DNA from: Nostoc sp. PCC 7107
GTDB lineage: Bacteria; Cyanobacteriota; Cyanobacteriia; Cyanobacteriales; Nostocaceae
Direction: 5' to 3'
Length of the DNA: 64,000 bases
Assembly (NCBI RefSeq): GCF_000316625.1
Contig: NC_019676.1
Location: forward strand, 3,924,501 to 3,988,500
Shown here: positions 22,045 to 30,709 of the stretch, in pieces
How positions within the stretch are numbered: the stretch's first letter is position 1
Layout of the letters: every line of letters starts with the position of its first letter
The notes under the pieces: model-generated
Seen by the model: only the letters and a program-made list of their open reading frames with translations
Told to the model about the DNA's origin: nothing
Database searches by the model: none
Program-made: the position numbers and the translations under genes

Positions 22045-22575
22045 ATGAAAAATAGTAATAAATTTAACTTAATTGCCTTGGCTGCTTTATCCTCATTAGC
22101 GGTTACTTTCGTTGTTACACCTGCTAATGCACTGCCTGGACAAAATATTAATACTGTGATTAAGTGGGCAAAAACTAGAACCAAGCTTCCACGCCTGACA
22201 TATAGTAGCGAAGCACATGGTTATTCTGGTAATAAAGGTAATTTATATTTCTATGCTGATGTTCCTTCAGAGAATGGCATAGTCACCAAAGAAGGAATCA
22301 CAATCAGCGGAGACTCCAGTATTAAATTCACCAGCAAAAACGCCAAGGCGGTGAAATTAATTCAAAGTATTTATAACGCTAATATTGCTAATGACTTTAG
22401 CCAGTCTCGCCGTGTTACTAAAGTTGGTCGAGACCATTATTATAGAGGTCAAAAATATGCTTATATTTTAGCTGAAGTTCAAGGTGGTTCAGCTTTTCAA
22501 ATCGTTAAATTAAATGAATTACAAGGAGAAATTGATGGTGCAAAATATTGCCAAACTCATCAATGTGACTTGTAG
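22045..22575 (+). CDS. Secreted small protein of unknown function
   Basis: 176 residues with a clear Sec signal peptide: MKNSNKF, hydrophobic LIALAALSSLAVTFVV, cleavage near ANA-LPG (about residue 29). The mature part is about 145 residues, rich in Lys, Tyr and Asn, with two cysteines near the end (KYCQTHQCDL). No catalytic motif is recognised. A good ribosome site (AGGAAA) lies 6 nt before the ATG, and a strong hairpin follows the stop. It diverges from apcE. It may be periplasmic or extracellular; no function is proposed. Confidence 0.75.
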   Translation: MKNSNKFNLIALAALSSLAVTFVVTPANALPGQNINTVIKWAKTRTKLPRLTYSSEAHGYSGNKGNLYFYADVPSENGIVTKEGITISGDSSIKFTSKNAKAVKLIQSIYNANIANDFSQSRRVTKVGRDHYYRGQKYAYILAEVQGGSAFQIVKLNELQGEIDGAKYCQTHQCDL

Positions 22576-22608
22576 TTGATTTTTCTGAGCAAATTATTCA
22601 GCATTTCA

Positions 22609-22645
22609 GATACCCGACTTCTTTGAGAAGTCGGGTATCTTGTTC
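22609..22645 (+). terminator. Strong hairpin terminator after the secreted-protein gene
   Basis: Perfect 14-bp stem GATACCCGACTTCT / AGAAGTCGGGTATC (22609-22622, 22626-22639) with a 3-nt loop, followed by TTGTTCTT. It lies 34 nt after the stop at 22575. The stem is unusually long and may instead be a processed 3' hairpin. Confidence 0.75.
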
Positions 22646-22995
22646 TTAAGAGTTTATTAGACAACTATAACTCCTGCTCTTCTTCATAAAACCAAATTTC
22701 GGCTAACAAAGAAAAGCCCATCAGCCAAATGAAGCAAAAAACGAAGAACCACATAACTCCCATCATAGTGACTACCTCCACAAAGCTTCTTGATTCAAGA
22801 CTGTGTTTTTAGGTAAGTATTTTGCTCTTGTCGAACCTGAGTAAATTATTACTGGAAATTTATATCTTGAGTTGGGTTATTTATAAAACTAAATTTTATT
22901 AATTAAATTATTACAACAGTTTTTATTTTTACTTGATAAATAACCTCTTACTGTCTAACTGAATATTTAGAACCCTTCTAAAGTTATTTCAGTAC

Positions 22996-23074
22996 GTAGG
23001 ATGTGTTAGCGATGGCGTAACGCATCTACCTCAAGGTTTTCGGTGCGTTAGGCGTAAGCCGTAACACACCCTAC
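22996..23074. repeat. Dispersed palindromic repeat GTAGGATGTGTTA ... TAACACACCCTAC
   Basis: 13-bp terminal inverted repeats with one mismatch (22996-23008, 23062-23074) enclose copies of the GCGTTA/TAACGC motif (GATGGCGTAACGCATC, GGTGCGTTAGGCG). This fits a small non-autonomous repeat. The wider 548-bp spacer also holds a strong GGAGGT ribosome site at 22774-22779 on the minus strand before a very short ORF (see findings). Confidence 0.6.
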
Positions 23075-23123
23075 ACATAGTGCAATTTTTCAGAAATCAA
23101 ATCAGATTTCTATAGATTTAGAT

Positions 23124-24842
23124 TTAAACAGCAATGCGGCTCCAAGTTAAGTCAATTAAATCTAAGATGTAATCAACTGAGTTATCTATATAATCTTCTA
23201 TTTTTTCATCATTAATCACACATAATTTACCGCCAGTAATATGTATTTTATCTGGTTTTTGGTAGTAAGCTTTGTGTTCACTGATCCATCCTGGTTTATA
23301 CCCACTTGTTTCTACTTTTTCTATGATAAATGTGTGGATATGTAATCTATAAACTGGAGTTTCATGATAAATTCTTGTACCGAAATATCCTAAACTGCCA
23401 ATGATATATATGTATTCTCCAACTAATGTGGCAGAATGAAAATCAGTTGGTAGAAATACATCTTGGGGATAACCAAAAATCTGAAAATTACCATCACCTT
23501 GATAAACTACAACATCGTTATATATACAAAAATCAGGGTCATAGTAGTCTTCATGTTCACCAGCAATTTCGACAATTCTGCCATCTGGTAATTGCGTAAT
23601 GGTTCTGCCAAATCGGTCATAACACCATACTTTATCTTGGCAGTTTTCTGTATCATCAAAAAAATTTTTAGCTGCATAAGCAGAACAACCCTCACAAATC
23701 ATGGCCTGCCAAAAAGGTATTTCCATCAATTCTGGATTGGTTTTGCCAAAGCGCGGATGTTTGCCAGTAAAATATTGCTCTGGAGTTACTTGTGATAATG
23801 AAAATTTGTGGTTGTCAATTCCGGTGAGCGATCGCCGCATATCATTGTTAATATCGCTCACATCTTCACCAGCTGCAATTAACATTCTGACAATTTCTGT
23901 CTTTGTTGCTATCTTAATGGCTTTGTCATTGCAATGATTTATTCTGCTGGGGTTTGCACCAGCTTCTAGTAAAATTTTGACGCAATCAGTAGCACCATGC
24001 TCTGCTGCGATGATTAATGCAGTGTTACTAAATTCATCAGTAGCTTCAATATCAAATCCCTCTGTAATTAGCCACTGTAAGACTTCTAGCCTATTGTTTT
24101 CTATTGCATACATTAATGGCGTTTTTCCGCAGTTTCCTACATCGTTGTGATTTGCTCCCGCAGCTAGGAGTAATTTGGCTTTAGGTAATTCACCCACCTG
24201 AATACTTAATAACCAAGGAGTTCGATGCCAACAATCACGTACATTTTGATCTGCTCCTTGTTCTAGCAAGAACTTTACTTGCTCTAGGCTGCCAAAAACT
24301 ATAGCGTGCATTAATTCTGTCCATCCCAGTTGCTCTGGGTTAGCACCTGCGTTCAATAATAATTTGACAGCATCAAATCTCCCAATATGAGCCGCTACTT
24401 TGATTGCAGATTCACCGTAGCTACTCATACCATTGACAGCAGCACCTCTATAAATGAGTAAATTCAAAATTGAGATTAAGTTTTCATCTCGCAAAATATC
24501 TCGACCATACATAGCATGAATTAAGACATCATATCCATCTGGACTTTGATAGTTAATATCTGCTCCAGCATCGAGAATCAGTAGGATTTTATCTAGATTT
24601 CCTGACTGCACAGCCAACCCAAGTACGGTATTTTGAGATTCTGGTTCAACAGCATTGACATTCGCGCCATGTTCTAAGAGGAAGCGAATCATATCAACGC
24701 CTGCATTGGGACTACTAACTGCACACATTAATAGTGTTTGTTGGAAATACTCGTCTAGACATTCAATATCAACACCATTGGCTATTTTATCTGCGACTCC
24801 TGCAATATTGCCCTGCTGTACATCAATATGAATTTTTTCCAT
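23124..24842 (-). CDS. Ankyrin-repeat protein with a distinct C-terminal half
   Basis: 572 residues. The first about 335 residues are ten or so ankyrin repeats with typical LL..GA..N signatures (FLLEHGANVNAVEPES, LLNAGANPEQLGWTELM, LLEAGANPSRINHCND), which bind partner proteins. The rest (about 340-572) is a non-ankyrin domain, beginning YFTGKHPRFGKTNPELMEIP and then GC.A..AKNFF. Its later part has short strands with Gly turns (GEYIYIIGSLGYFG, TPVYRLHIHTF, DKIHITGGKLCV) that resemble kelch-like beta-propeller blades. There is no signal peptide, so it is probably cytosolic. The C-terminal fold assignment is inference. Confidence 0.75.
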   Translation of the reverse strand: MEKIHIDVQQGNIAGVADKIANGVDIECLDEYFQQTLLMCAVSSPNAGVDMIRFLLEHGANVNAVEPESQNTVLGLAVQSGNLDKILLILDAGADINYQSPDGYDVLIHAMYGRDILRDENLISILNLLIYRGAAVNGMSSYGESAIKVAAHIGRFDAVKLLLNAGANPEQLGWTELMHAIVFGSLEQVKFLLEQGADQNVRDCWHRTPWLLSIQVGELPKAKLLLAAGANHNDVGNCGKTPLMYAIENNRLEVLQWLITEGFDIEATDEFSNTALIIAAEHGATDCVKILLEAGANPSRINHCNDKAIKIATKTEIVRMLIAAGEDVSDINNDMRRSLTGIDNHKFSLSQVTPEQYFTGKHPRFGKTNPELMEIPFWQAMICEGCSAYAAKNFFDDTENCQDKVWCYDRFGRTITQLPDGRIVEIAGEHEDYYDPDFCIYNDVVVYQGDGNFQIFGYPQDVFLPTDFHSATLVGEYIYIIGSLGYFGTRIYHETPVYRLHIHTFIIEKVETSGYKPGWISEHKAYYQKPDKIHITGGKLCVINDEKIEDYIDNSVDYILDLIDLTWSRIAV

Positions 24843-25015
24843 AGATTTTCTGAGTTAACTTCTGATATAAATTACTACAAGCAGAAGCGATCGCATTTCC
24901 CATCTTATCCACATAGATATCGTAAAGTTGCTCTAAGCGTTAAACTAGAAATATGGGAATCAAAATCTCTGGCAGTAAGTTCTACAAGTTGTCAATTTTG
25001 ATCACTCCAGGGAAA

Positions 25016-25354
25016 ATGTCTCAAGAGAATAACGAGTTATTCCAAATTCAGCAGATGTCTAACCTCAAATCACGACATTTTGCTGATTTAATTAGAGCTG
25101 CACAGTTAATTTTTGATCCGACTGCGGGAATTGTGGGAAGTCACGTATTAGTTGACTGGCAAGAATTTGGTATTCCTGATGAAGTAGAGTCAAATCTCAA
25201 ACTACTTGGTCAAAAATATCAATATGCTTGTCCGAATATTCCCGATGCTATTATTTGGAGCCAATTAACTCCAGCTACACGTAATTGGTTTCTCGACAAT
25301 AAAGATGAACTGTGGAAATTTGAGGAAGCTTTTCCACCTTTGGATGAAGACTAG
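25016..25354 (+). CDS. Conserved-looking hypothetical protein
   Basis: About 112 residues from the start chosen at 25016 (MSQENNELF, AGGG upstream); the frame is open back to 24953 (133 residues), but that extension looks like leader sequence. No signal peptide, membrane segment or known motif is visible. The sequence is balanced, with a Trp-rich, acidic C-terminus (NWFLDNKDELWKFEEAFPP). It diverges from the ankyrin gene. I do not recognise the family. Codon use looks like its neighbours, so it is probably real. Confidence 0.55.
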   Translation: MSQENNELFQIQQMSNLKSRHFADLIRAAQLIFDPTAGIVGSHVLVDWQEFGIPDEVESNLKLLGQKYQYACPNIPDAIIWSQLTPATRNWFLDNKDELWKFEEAFPPLDED

Positions 25355-25898
25355 TAAAACAAGGCAAAAGTCAAAAGAAAGAATAGTAATACCATAAGCC
25401 TTTTAGCAATTCCAGATAGTCTGTTGATTTACACCGATCTGTACTAGTACAAAAAGCTGAAGTCTGGAAGCAATGGTCAAAAATCAAGCTATTTGATCTC
25501 TTTAAAGAAAAAACCTCGGCGTTTTTCAAACCGAGGTGATTAGGAGAAGTCCAAATGTCGATGGGAGATACCAATACTGAAGTCCGTTGTTCATCGCTAA
25601 CTATGAAAGATATCAAGCTCTCACAATATCTTTTACGTTAGCGATTATGATTGTGGTTTATTTTTTAATTTATAAACTTATGTAAATAAGTGTAACTGAA
25701 TTGTTACGCCAAGTCAACAGAAATTGATACAAAAAGCCAAATATCAGTAATAAGAAAAATTTATACAAATTACGCAAAATCAAAGTTTTGCATGTGTGCA
25801 AGATATATGAAGATATGCTTAGGATGCGAGCCAAAGAATAATCTCTGGCTCGGAGATAAAATAACAATTCTTTACTTTTGCCTTTTGCCTTTTCACTT
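25355..25898. other. 544-bp spacer with a leftward terminator-like hairpin
   Basis: Holds the hairpin ACCTCGG/CCGAGGT (25513-25519, 25531-25537), which on the minus strand is followed by a T run and so fits a terminator of a leftward transcript beginning somewhere in 25540-25890; no supported gene is seen there. A 28-codon plus-strand ORF (25555-25641) behind GGAG is noted in findings. A convergent gene ends at 25899. Confidence 0.4.
25511..25537 (-). terminator. Terminator-like hairpin without an assigned gene
   Basis: 7-bp stem with an 11-nt loop; minus-strand continuation is T-rich (complement of 25507-25512). No protein gene ends just before it on the minus strand, so a small RNA is possible. 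Confidence 0.5.
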
Positions 25899-27548
25899 TT
25901 ACCTTTCTACATATTCCTCCACCACTTTTAAAGCATCAGGAGGAATTTCTGTGACAATGCGGAAGGGAAATGCTGGTGTCGAAGCAGAAAAAGCATAATT
26001 AGGTGTTAAAAACACACTATATTGTTGAGCTTCTGGGGTGAGTTGTGCAGCCATCGCCAACACTATTGACTTGACAAACTTACGAATATCTGCTGCTTGC
26101 TCTCCCACAACTTCGCCGCCACTAAAAGGTGTGTTGGGTTGACCTGCTTGATCTAAAGTGGTGCTGGGGTCTTTGACACTGAGATGAGTACCCCCAAGTA
26201 CACCAACCAGCCATTTAGGCGCAGGAATTTTGTGAAATCCGACAACTTGTTCAGTCAAAGCCGGAGTACTTTTATCGGCGGAACTGGCTAATATCAGCGT
26301 TGGGACTTGCACCTTAGTTAAACCAGAGTCACCAAACATCAAAGAACTGGTAGGATTAAGAGCGATCGCTTCCTTAATCCGATTATCCCGCAATTGATAG
26401 GTGTTGTTTGGTAGTTCTTGAGCAACACACTGTGCAGTTTCGCCCAAACTCAACACAGCCAAATTTTGTTTACAGCGTTGTTTGAGCTTATCCAGTTGTA
26501 GTTCACCACCAGCCAACGCCAACGCTGTACCACCACCAAAAGAATAACCAATCACCATGACATTATCAGTTGCCAATTTTCCCGCCAAAGGATCATTAGC
26601 AGTTTGGTTAGTTTTGGCGAGTTTATCTAAAACAAAACTAATATCTTTGGGACGATCTAAAAATTCTTGCGCCTTGAGAAGTTTACCTTTCCCTTGTAAA
26701 CCAGCATCAACATTTGTCTGGTTACTACCAGGATGTTCCACAGCCACAAATATATAACCGTGGGATGCTAAATGCTCGGCGAGATAGCGTAAATCAGTCC
26801 GCACAGAACCTAAACCGTGAGAATAAATAATAACTGGTTTATTAGCAGTGGCAGCTGTTGACCAATATATATCAACAGGAATGGTGCGGTTACGCTGTGA
26901 GTCATTCCAATTAACTTTCAGCACTTTTACTTCAGCCGTACCGGGTTGACTGGGGTCAAAAGGTAAAGAAACTTGTAGTGATTGTTGGTTAAGTTGGGGA
27001 GCGATCGCTAACATAAATTGTTGAGTCCGCCAAAATGCCGTATTAAAATTACCAGCAATTTTGAAAATTCGTGGTAAATTAATTTCCAGATTTTGGCTAG
27101 GATAAGCTGCAATAAAGCTTAGTAGCGAAAGACCTTGAGGTGCAGTCGAACCAATAACTAATCCGGCTCTGAGGGCTTGTACACCAGCTTTATCCTTACG
27201 CACAACAGCCGTGGAAAAATCATCAAGAATTGTTGTCCCAATTTGGGTATTGAGTAACCGATTAACTGTGACAACATTCAACGATAAAGGCATTTTCAGG
27301 GTTTCTAACAGAAAGCGCCGCTGTTGTAGAGACAGTTTTCGTCCATAAAGCTCAAACCCATCCTTAAAATCCCCAATTTCTGCCGCTTTTTGTAACTCCG
27401 CTAAAGAAACAGACTCCGCCAACAAACCATAACGTAACACAACCGTATCAGCAGCTTGTACAGCAGTAGTTACACTGAAAAACTTAGTAAAAACAACAAC
27501 ACAAAAGCAACCTGTCAATAAATTTAAAGCTTTCCTACTTATTCCCAT
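25899..27548 (-). CDS. DUF1400 alpha/beta hydrolase, exported
   Basis: 549 residues. A signal peptide (residues 1-32, cleaved near VQA-ADT) precedes an N-terminal DUF1400 region (about 33-130; LRYGLLAESVSLAELQKAA, RKLSLQQRRFLLE) known from cyanobacteria. The alpha/beta hydrolase domain follows (about 200-549): oxyanion HG at 244-245 in IIYSHGLGS and nucleophile Ser336 in VIGYSFGGG, with a late His in LGGTHLSVKDP. It is related to the platelet-activating-factor acetylhydrolase/chlorophyllase-like hydrolases; it probably cleaves esters in the periplasm, substrate unknown. It converges with the small gene ending at 25354. Confidence 0.85.
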   Translation of the reverse strand: MGISRKALNLLTGCFCVVVFTKFFSVTTAVQAADTVVLRYGLLAESVSLAELQKAAEIGDFKDGFELYGRKLSLQQRRFLLETLKMPLSLNVVTVNRLLNTQIGTTILDDFSTAVVRKDKAGVQALRAGLVIGSTAPQGLSLLSFIAAYPSQNLEINLPRIFKIAGNFNTAFWRTQQFMLAIAPQLNQQSLQVSLPFDPSQPGTAEVKVLKVNWNDSQRNRTIPVDIYWSTAATANKPVIIYSHGLGSVRTDLRYLAEHLASHGYIFVAVEHPGSNQTNVDAGLQGKGKLLKAQEFLDRPKDISFVLDKLAKTNQTANDPLAGKLATDNVMVIGYSFGGGTALALAGGELQLDKLKQRCKQNLAVLSLGETAQCVAQELPNNTYQLRDNRIKEAIALNPTSSLMFGDSGLTKVQVPTLILASSADKSTPALTEQVVGFHKIPAPKWLVGVLGGTHLSVKDPSTTLDQAGQPNTPFSGGEVVGEQAADIRKFVKSIVLAMAAQLTPEAQQYSVFLTPNYAFSASTPAFPFRIVTEIPPDALKVVEEYVER

Positions 27549-27789
27549 AAAAATATTCGTTAATTAATCCTGACGGGAATATAACGGATATTTTGGCATT
27601 TGACGACTCTTAAAATTAAAGCAGGGAAAAACGGAAAGACACAAATATCATGTTCATCCCAATTCTCTAAAATTCGGCAACGCCAGACTCTGCGTCGACA
27701 GTCGCTCATCGCACTGCCTTAACTTTGCGTTTACCTCAGCGAACCTCTGCGTTCAAAAGTAAACTTCCCAACCGTTTTTAGTATTAAGT

Positions 27790-28224
27790 ATGCGTCGCCA
27801 AATTATTTACATTTTGATACTGCTGCTTTCGATATTAATTTTTACACTATGGTGGCCTGTACATGACACTCAATGCAACTCAGAAGCTTTTTTGCAATCA
27901 AACAAACAAAAACTGCAAATACCCGCCTCTCAAGTTGTAGTACAGCCGTGGCGTGGCGAACATCATGTATACGGTATTTTTATGGTTCCTGATGAATACA
28001 AGGAAGCACCATTTTTTGTGTTAAGCGTTTCTGGTGCGGGTAACTACTGTTCTAAACCCTTTGGGTATAGCAAAAACTATGATGATGTCTTTGCCGAACC
28101 AGGAACTCATTTAATTAGGTATTATCTGAGAACTCGCCTCGCTTTGCGGCTAATTTTCCAAGGTTCCTATTTTCAACTCAACGATAAACAAAACTGGTTC
28201 TTGACTTACCCACAAATTAAGTAG
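27790..28224 (+). CDS. Hypothetical protein with N-terminal membrane anchor
   Basis: 144 residues. Residues 4-23 (RQIIYILILLLSILIFTLWW) form a single hydrophobic anchor or signal; the rest is soluble, with two cysteines (DTQCNSE and GAGNYCSKP) and VYGIFMVPDEYKEAP in the middle. No catalytic signature is recognised. Convergent with the M28 peptidase gene, with only 19 bp between stops. An upstream spacer of about 240 bp has CTCTGCG-type repeat fragments and no clear ribosome site. Function unknown. Confidence 0.6.
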   Translation: MRRQIIYILILLLSILIFTLWWPVHDTQCNSEAFLQSNKQKLQIPASQVVVQPWRGEHHVYGIFMVPDEYKEAPFFVLSVSGAGNYCSKPFGYSKNYDDVFAEPGTHLIRYYLRTRLALRLIFQGSYFQLNDKQNWFLTYPQIK

Positions 28225-28243
28225 GGTGAGTAAAAATTTTCCT

Positions 28244-29272
28244 TCAAAAAGATGCTGGAGTTGCTAAACTATCACTTTTCTGTAATAAAGCAGTGGTAGT
28301 ATTAACGACAATCTGCGCTGCACCTGCAAAAAACGATCGCTCAATTGTACTCGGCTGATCACTAGATTGATGATAATGGGGAGTCCGTAGATTAGCCGTA
28401 TCCGTCACCAGAACTGCACCTACGCCTTGATACCAAAACGGTGCATGATCACTACGCAGAGTATCAGGTGTGAGTAAGCCTTTCAAGGGGATAGGTACTG
28501 TGAGAACTGCTGGTAAATTATCTGGTTGTGATTTTTGAAAAGCACTCAGCAATGGTAAATGTTCTATATCACCCACCACAGCTAAAAAGTCACCTTTATC
28601 ACTCGGTGGTGTTACAGGTAGACCCGGTGGATATTGCTGACAGCCAGGAGTGTAACAAGCATAACCAACCATATCCATCACAATCACACCACTTAAATTC
28701 CCCAAGCGTTTGGCTTTAGCGGCGAAAGCCTTGCTACCTAAAAGTCCTGCTTCTTCTTTGTCAAAAAAAGCTAACTGTAAAGTCCGTGGTGTGGGTTGGG
28801 AACCGAGTAATCTAGCAACTTCTAGCACCACCGCCACCCCAGTACCATTATCATCAGCCCCAGGAGAAGAAGCGACCGTATCGTAATGTGCGCCGACAAG
28901 AATTGCACCAGCTGTTTTATCAGTACCTAAACGTTCCGCAAAGATATTCACACCCTCAGCAAATTTTTCTAGCTGTGGTTTCCAGCCGAATTTTTTTAAT
29001 TCAGTTGTGATATATGTACGAGTACGCGATCGCTCTGCTGTTGTATAACGCTGAAAATTTAACTTTTGAATGTGAGCTAGTAAATTCTCCGTAGAAACTT
29101 GCGGCTTAGTTTCCAGTTCTGGGGGCTGTGGTTGAGCTTGTTGTGTTGGTACTCGCTCAATTATTTCTGGTAAAGGGCGCTGTGAAAAAAAACTATTGAA
29201 CGCAGTACTTTTACTACCAACAATTACTACCACCACCAGCGCCAACAGCAGCAGCCAAATCCGTTTTTGCAT
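28244..29272 (-). CDS. M28-family zinc aminopeptidase-like protein, membrane anchored
   Basis: 342 residues with an N-terminal signal anchor (LLLLALVVVVIVGS, about 6-19) and a Pro/Gln-rich linker (residues 35-60). The M28 domain shows the expected metal ligands in order: His and Asp in GAHYDTVASSPGADDNGTG (about 123-141; the second Asp bridges), the catalytic Glu pair in FFDKEEAGLLGS, then Asp in IVMDMVGYACY and His in PHYHQSSD. The Cys-containing ACYTPGCQQ loop may be disulfide-linked. It would hydrolyse N-terminal residues of peptides in the periplasm. A ribosome site before the ATG is weak. Confidence 0.87.
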   Translation of the reverse strand: MQKRIWLLLLALVVVVIVGSKSTAFNSFFSQRPLPEIIERVPTQQAQPQPPELETKPQVSTENLLAHIQKLNFQRYTTAERSRTRTYITTELKKFGWKPQLEKFAEGVNIFAERLGTDKTAGAILVGAHYDTVASSPGADDNGTGVAVVLEVARLLGSQPTPRTLQLAFFDKEEAGLLGSKAFAAKAKRLGNLSGVIVMDMVGYACYTPGCQQYPPGLPVTPPSDKGDFLAVVGDIEHLPLLSAFQKSQPDNLPAVLTVPIPLKGLLTPDTLRSDHAPFWYQGVGAVLVTDTANLRTPHYHQSSDQPSTIERSFFAGAAQIVVNTTTALLQKSDSLATPASF

Positions 29273-29467
29273 ACACTGAACCTTTCCTTCCAGAACTAGA
29301 GTAGCGCAAACCCAAAGTTTGACGGGTTGTCTTTTGACAGAGGCACAAATTTAACCTATTGTTCGATAGTTGGAAAGTTATGTGTCATTCATTTATTTGT
29401 GACTATAGTCAACTTTCTTGTTTGCCCTGCTGTTTATGCGTAATCCTGCCTTGTGCTTCCTAGGAAT

Positions 29468-30709
29468 ATGGTAGATTTGTTGCTGATAGCAATCCTGGGG
29501 TTTCTAGGCAGTTTTGGACATTGCTTTGGGATGTGTGGCCCTCTGACAGTAGCGTTTTCGTTGTCTAGTCAGCAGGATAGACAGAAATCTTTATCAGAAA
29601 AGTCATCTACTTGGCAACAGCAATTAAAATTTCACTTTTTGCTAAATCTCGGCAGAATGTTAAGCTACGCTCTAGTTGGCGCTGGCATTGGAGCTTTAGG
29701 TTCAGTATTGTTTGAAAGTGGGCAACTAGCCGGTATTGGTAGTGAATTTCGTCGCTTGATGGCGATGATTACAGGCATTATGCTGATTTGGTTTGGCTTG
29801 GGACAAATTAAACCAGATTGGTTGCCTCATATTCCTGTATTACACCCTTTATTAAAAAGTAATTTACACGATCGCCTGAGTACAGGCATGATCAAACTTT
29901 CTTACCAAACCAAATGGTGGACACCGATATTTTTGGGGATGACTTGGGGTTTAATGCCTTGTGGTTTCTTGTATGCTGCTCAAATTAAAGCCGCAGAAAC
30001 TAGTAACCTCTGGATGGGTGCAGCCACAATGTTAGCTTTTGGTTCAGGAACTTTACCCACCATGCTAGGAGTTGGTGTTTCGACTTCGTTAATCAGTCAA
30101 GATAGGCGCAGTCAATTATTTCGTTTAGGCGGTTGGGTGACACTAGCCATTGGTGCAATTACCTTATTGCGGACTGGTGACACAATGGTAGATTACACCG
30201 GACACGCTGCCTTATTTTGTCTCATGTTAGCGCTGATTGCCCGCCCAATTAGTCAGATTTGGGCTGCACCGATGCGTTACCGTCGGGCTTTAGGCGTGGG
30301 CGCTTTTGTGTTATCAGTAGTCCACACCACCCATAACATTGAACATTCCCTGCAATGGAATTTTGCCGCTTTTTGGTTTTTTCCCGCAGAATTTCGCTGG
30401 GGGATGGCTGCGGGTGCTGTAGCATTGATATTAATGACCCCTGCTGCTTTAACTAGTTGGGAATCATTGCAAAAATCTTGGGGTAAACTTTGGCGACAAA
30501 TTCATCTTTTAAGTGTGCCGGCTTTACTCTTAAGTACCTTTCATGCAGTGTTGATTGGTTCCCATTACCTGGGTTCTTTAGAATCAACTTGGGCGAATAA
30601 ATTAGCAACATTGTTGTTAGGAATTACCACTCTTGGTGTGTTGCTATTGCGTTGGGTAAAAGCATTAGAACCGAGGGAGCCGGAGAGCAGAGGAACAGAA
30701 GGAGAATGA
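29468..30709 (+). CDS. SafE/UreH-like transmembrane transport protein
   Basis: About 413 residues from ATG 29468 (a GTG start at 29453 is also open). About nine to ten hydrophobic helices are visible. The first carries GFLGSFGHCFGMCGPL, the conserved Cys/His motif of the sulfite exporter TauE/SafE (UreH-like) proteins found with copper enzymes and cytochrome oxidase assembly; a related turn, FLGMTWGLMPCGFLY, occurs in the second half. The His-rich VVHTTHNIEHSLQW segment lies later. The next gene overlaps by ATGA and encodes a secreted protein with a CNC motif, suggesting a paired role in copper or other metal handling; that role is inference. Confidence 0.75.
   Translation: MVDLLLIAILGFLGSFGHCFGMCGPLTVAFSLSSQQDRQKSLSEKSSTWQQQLKFHFLLNLGRMLSYALVGAGIGALGSVLFESGQLAGIGSEFRRLMAMITGIMLIWFGLGQIKPDWLPHIPVLHPLLKSNLHDRLSTGMIKLSYQTKWWTPIFLGMTWGLMPCGFLYAAQIKAAETSNLWMGAATMLAFGSGTLPTMLGVGVSTSLISQDRRSQLFRLGGWVTLAIGAITLLRTGDTMVDYTGHAALFCLMLALIARPISQIWAAPMRYRRALGVGAFVLSVVHTTHNIEHSLQWNFAAFWFFPAEFRWGMAAGAVALILMTPAALTSWESLQKSWGKLWRQIHLLSVPALLLSTFHAVLIGSHYLGSLESTWANKLATLLLGITTLGVLLLRWVKALEPREPESRGTEGE

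Noticed and set aside
22657-22766. A clean 36-residue membrane protein on the minus strand
   Set aside because: As written, the frame is broken by one base in an A run; only the 14-codon form is readable, so it is a finding and not a called gene.
25371-25616. Minus-strand ORF of 81 codons
   Set aside because: A terminator-like hairpin with T run lies inside it, and the sequence shows no protein-like pattern.
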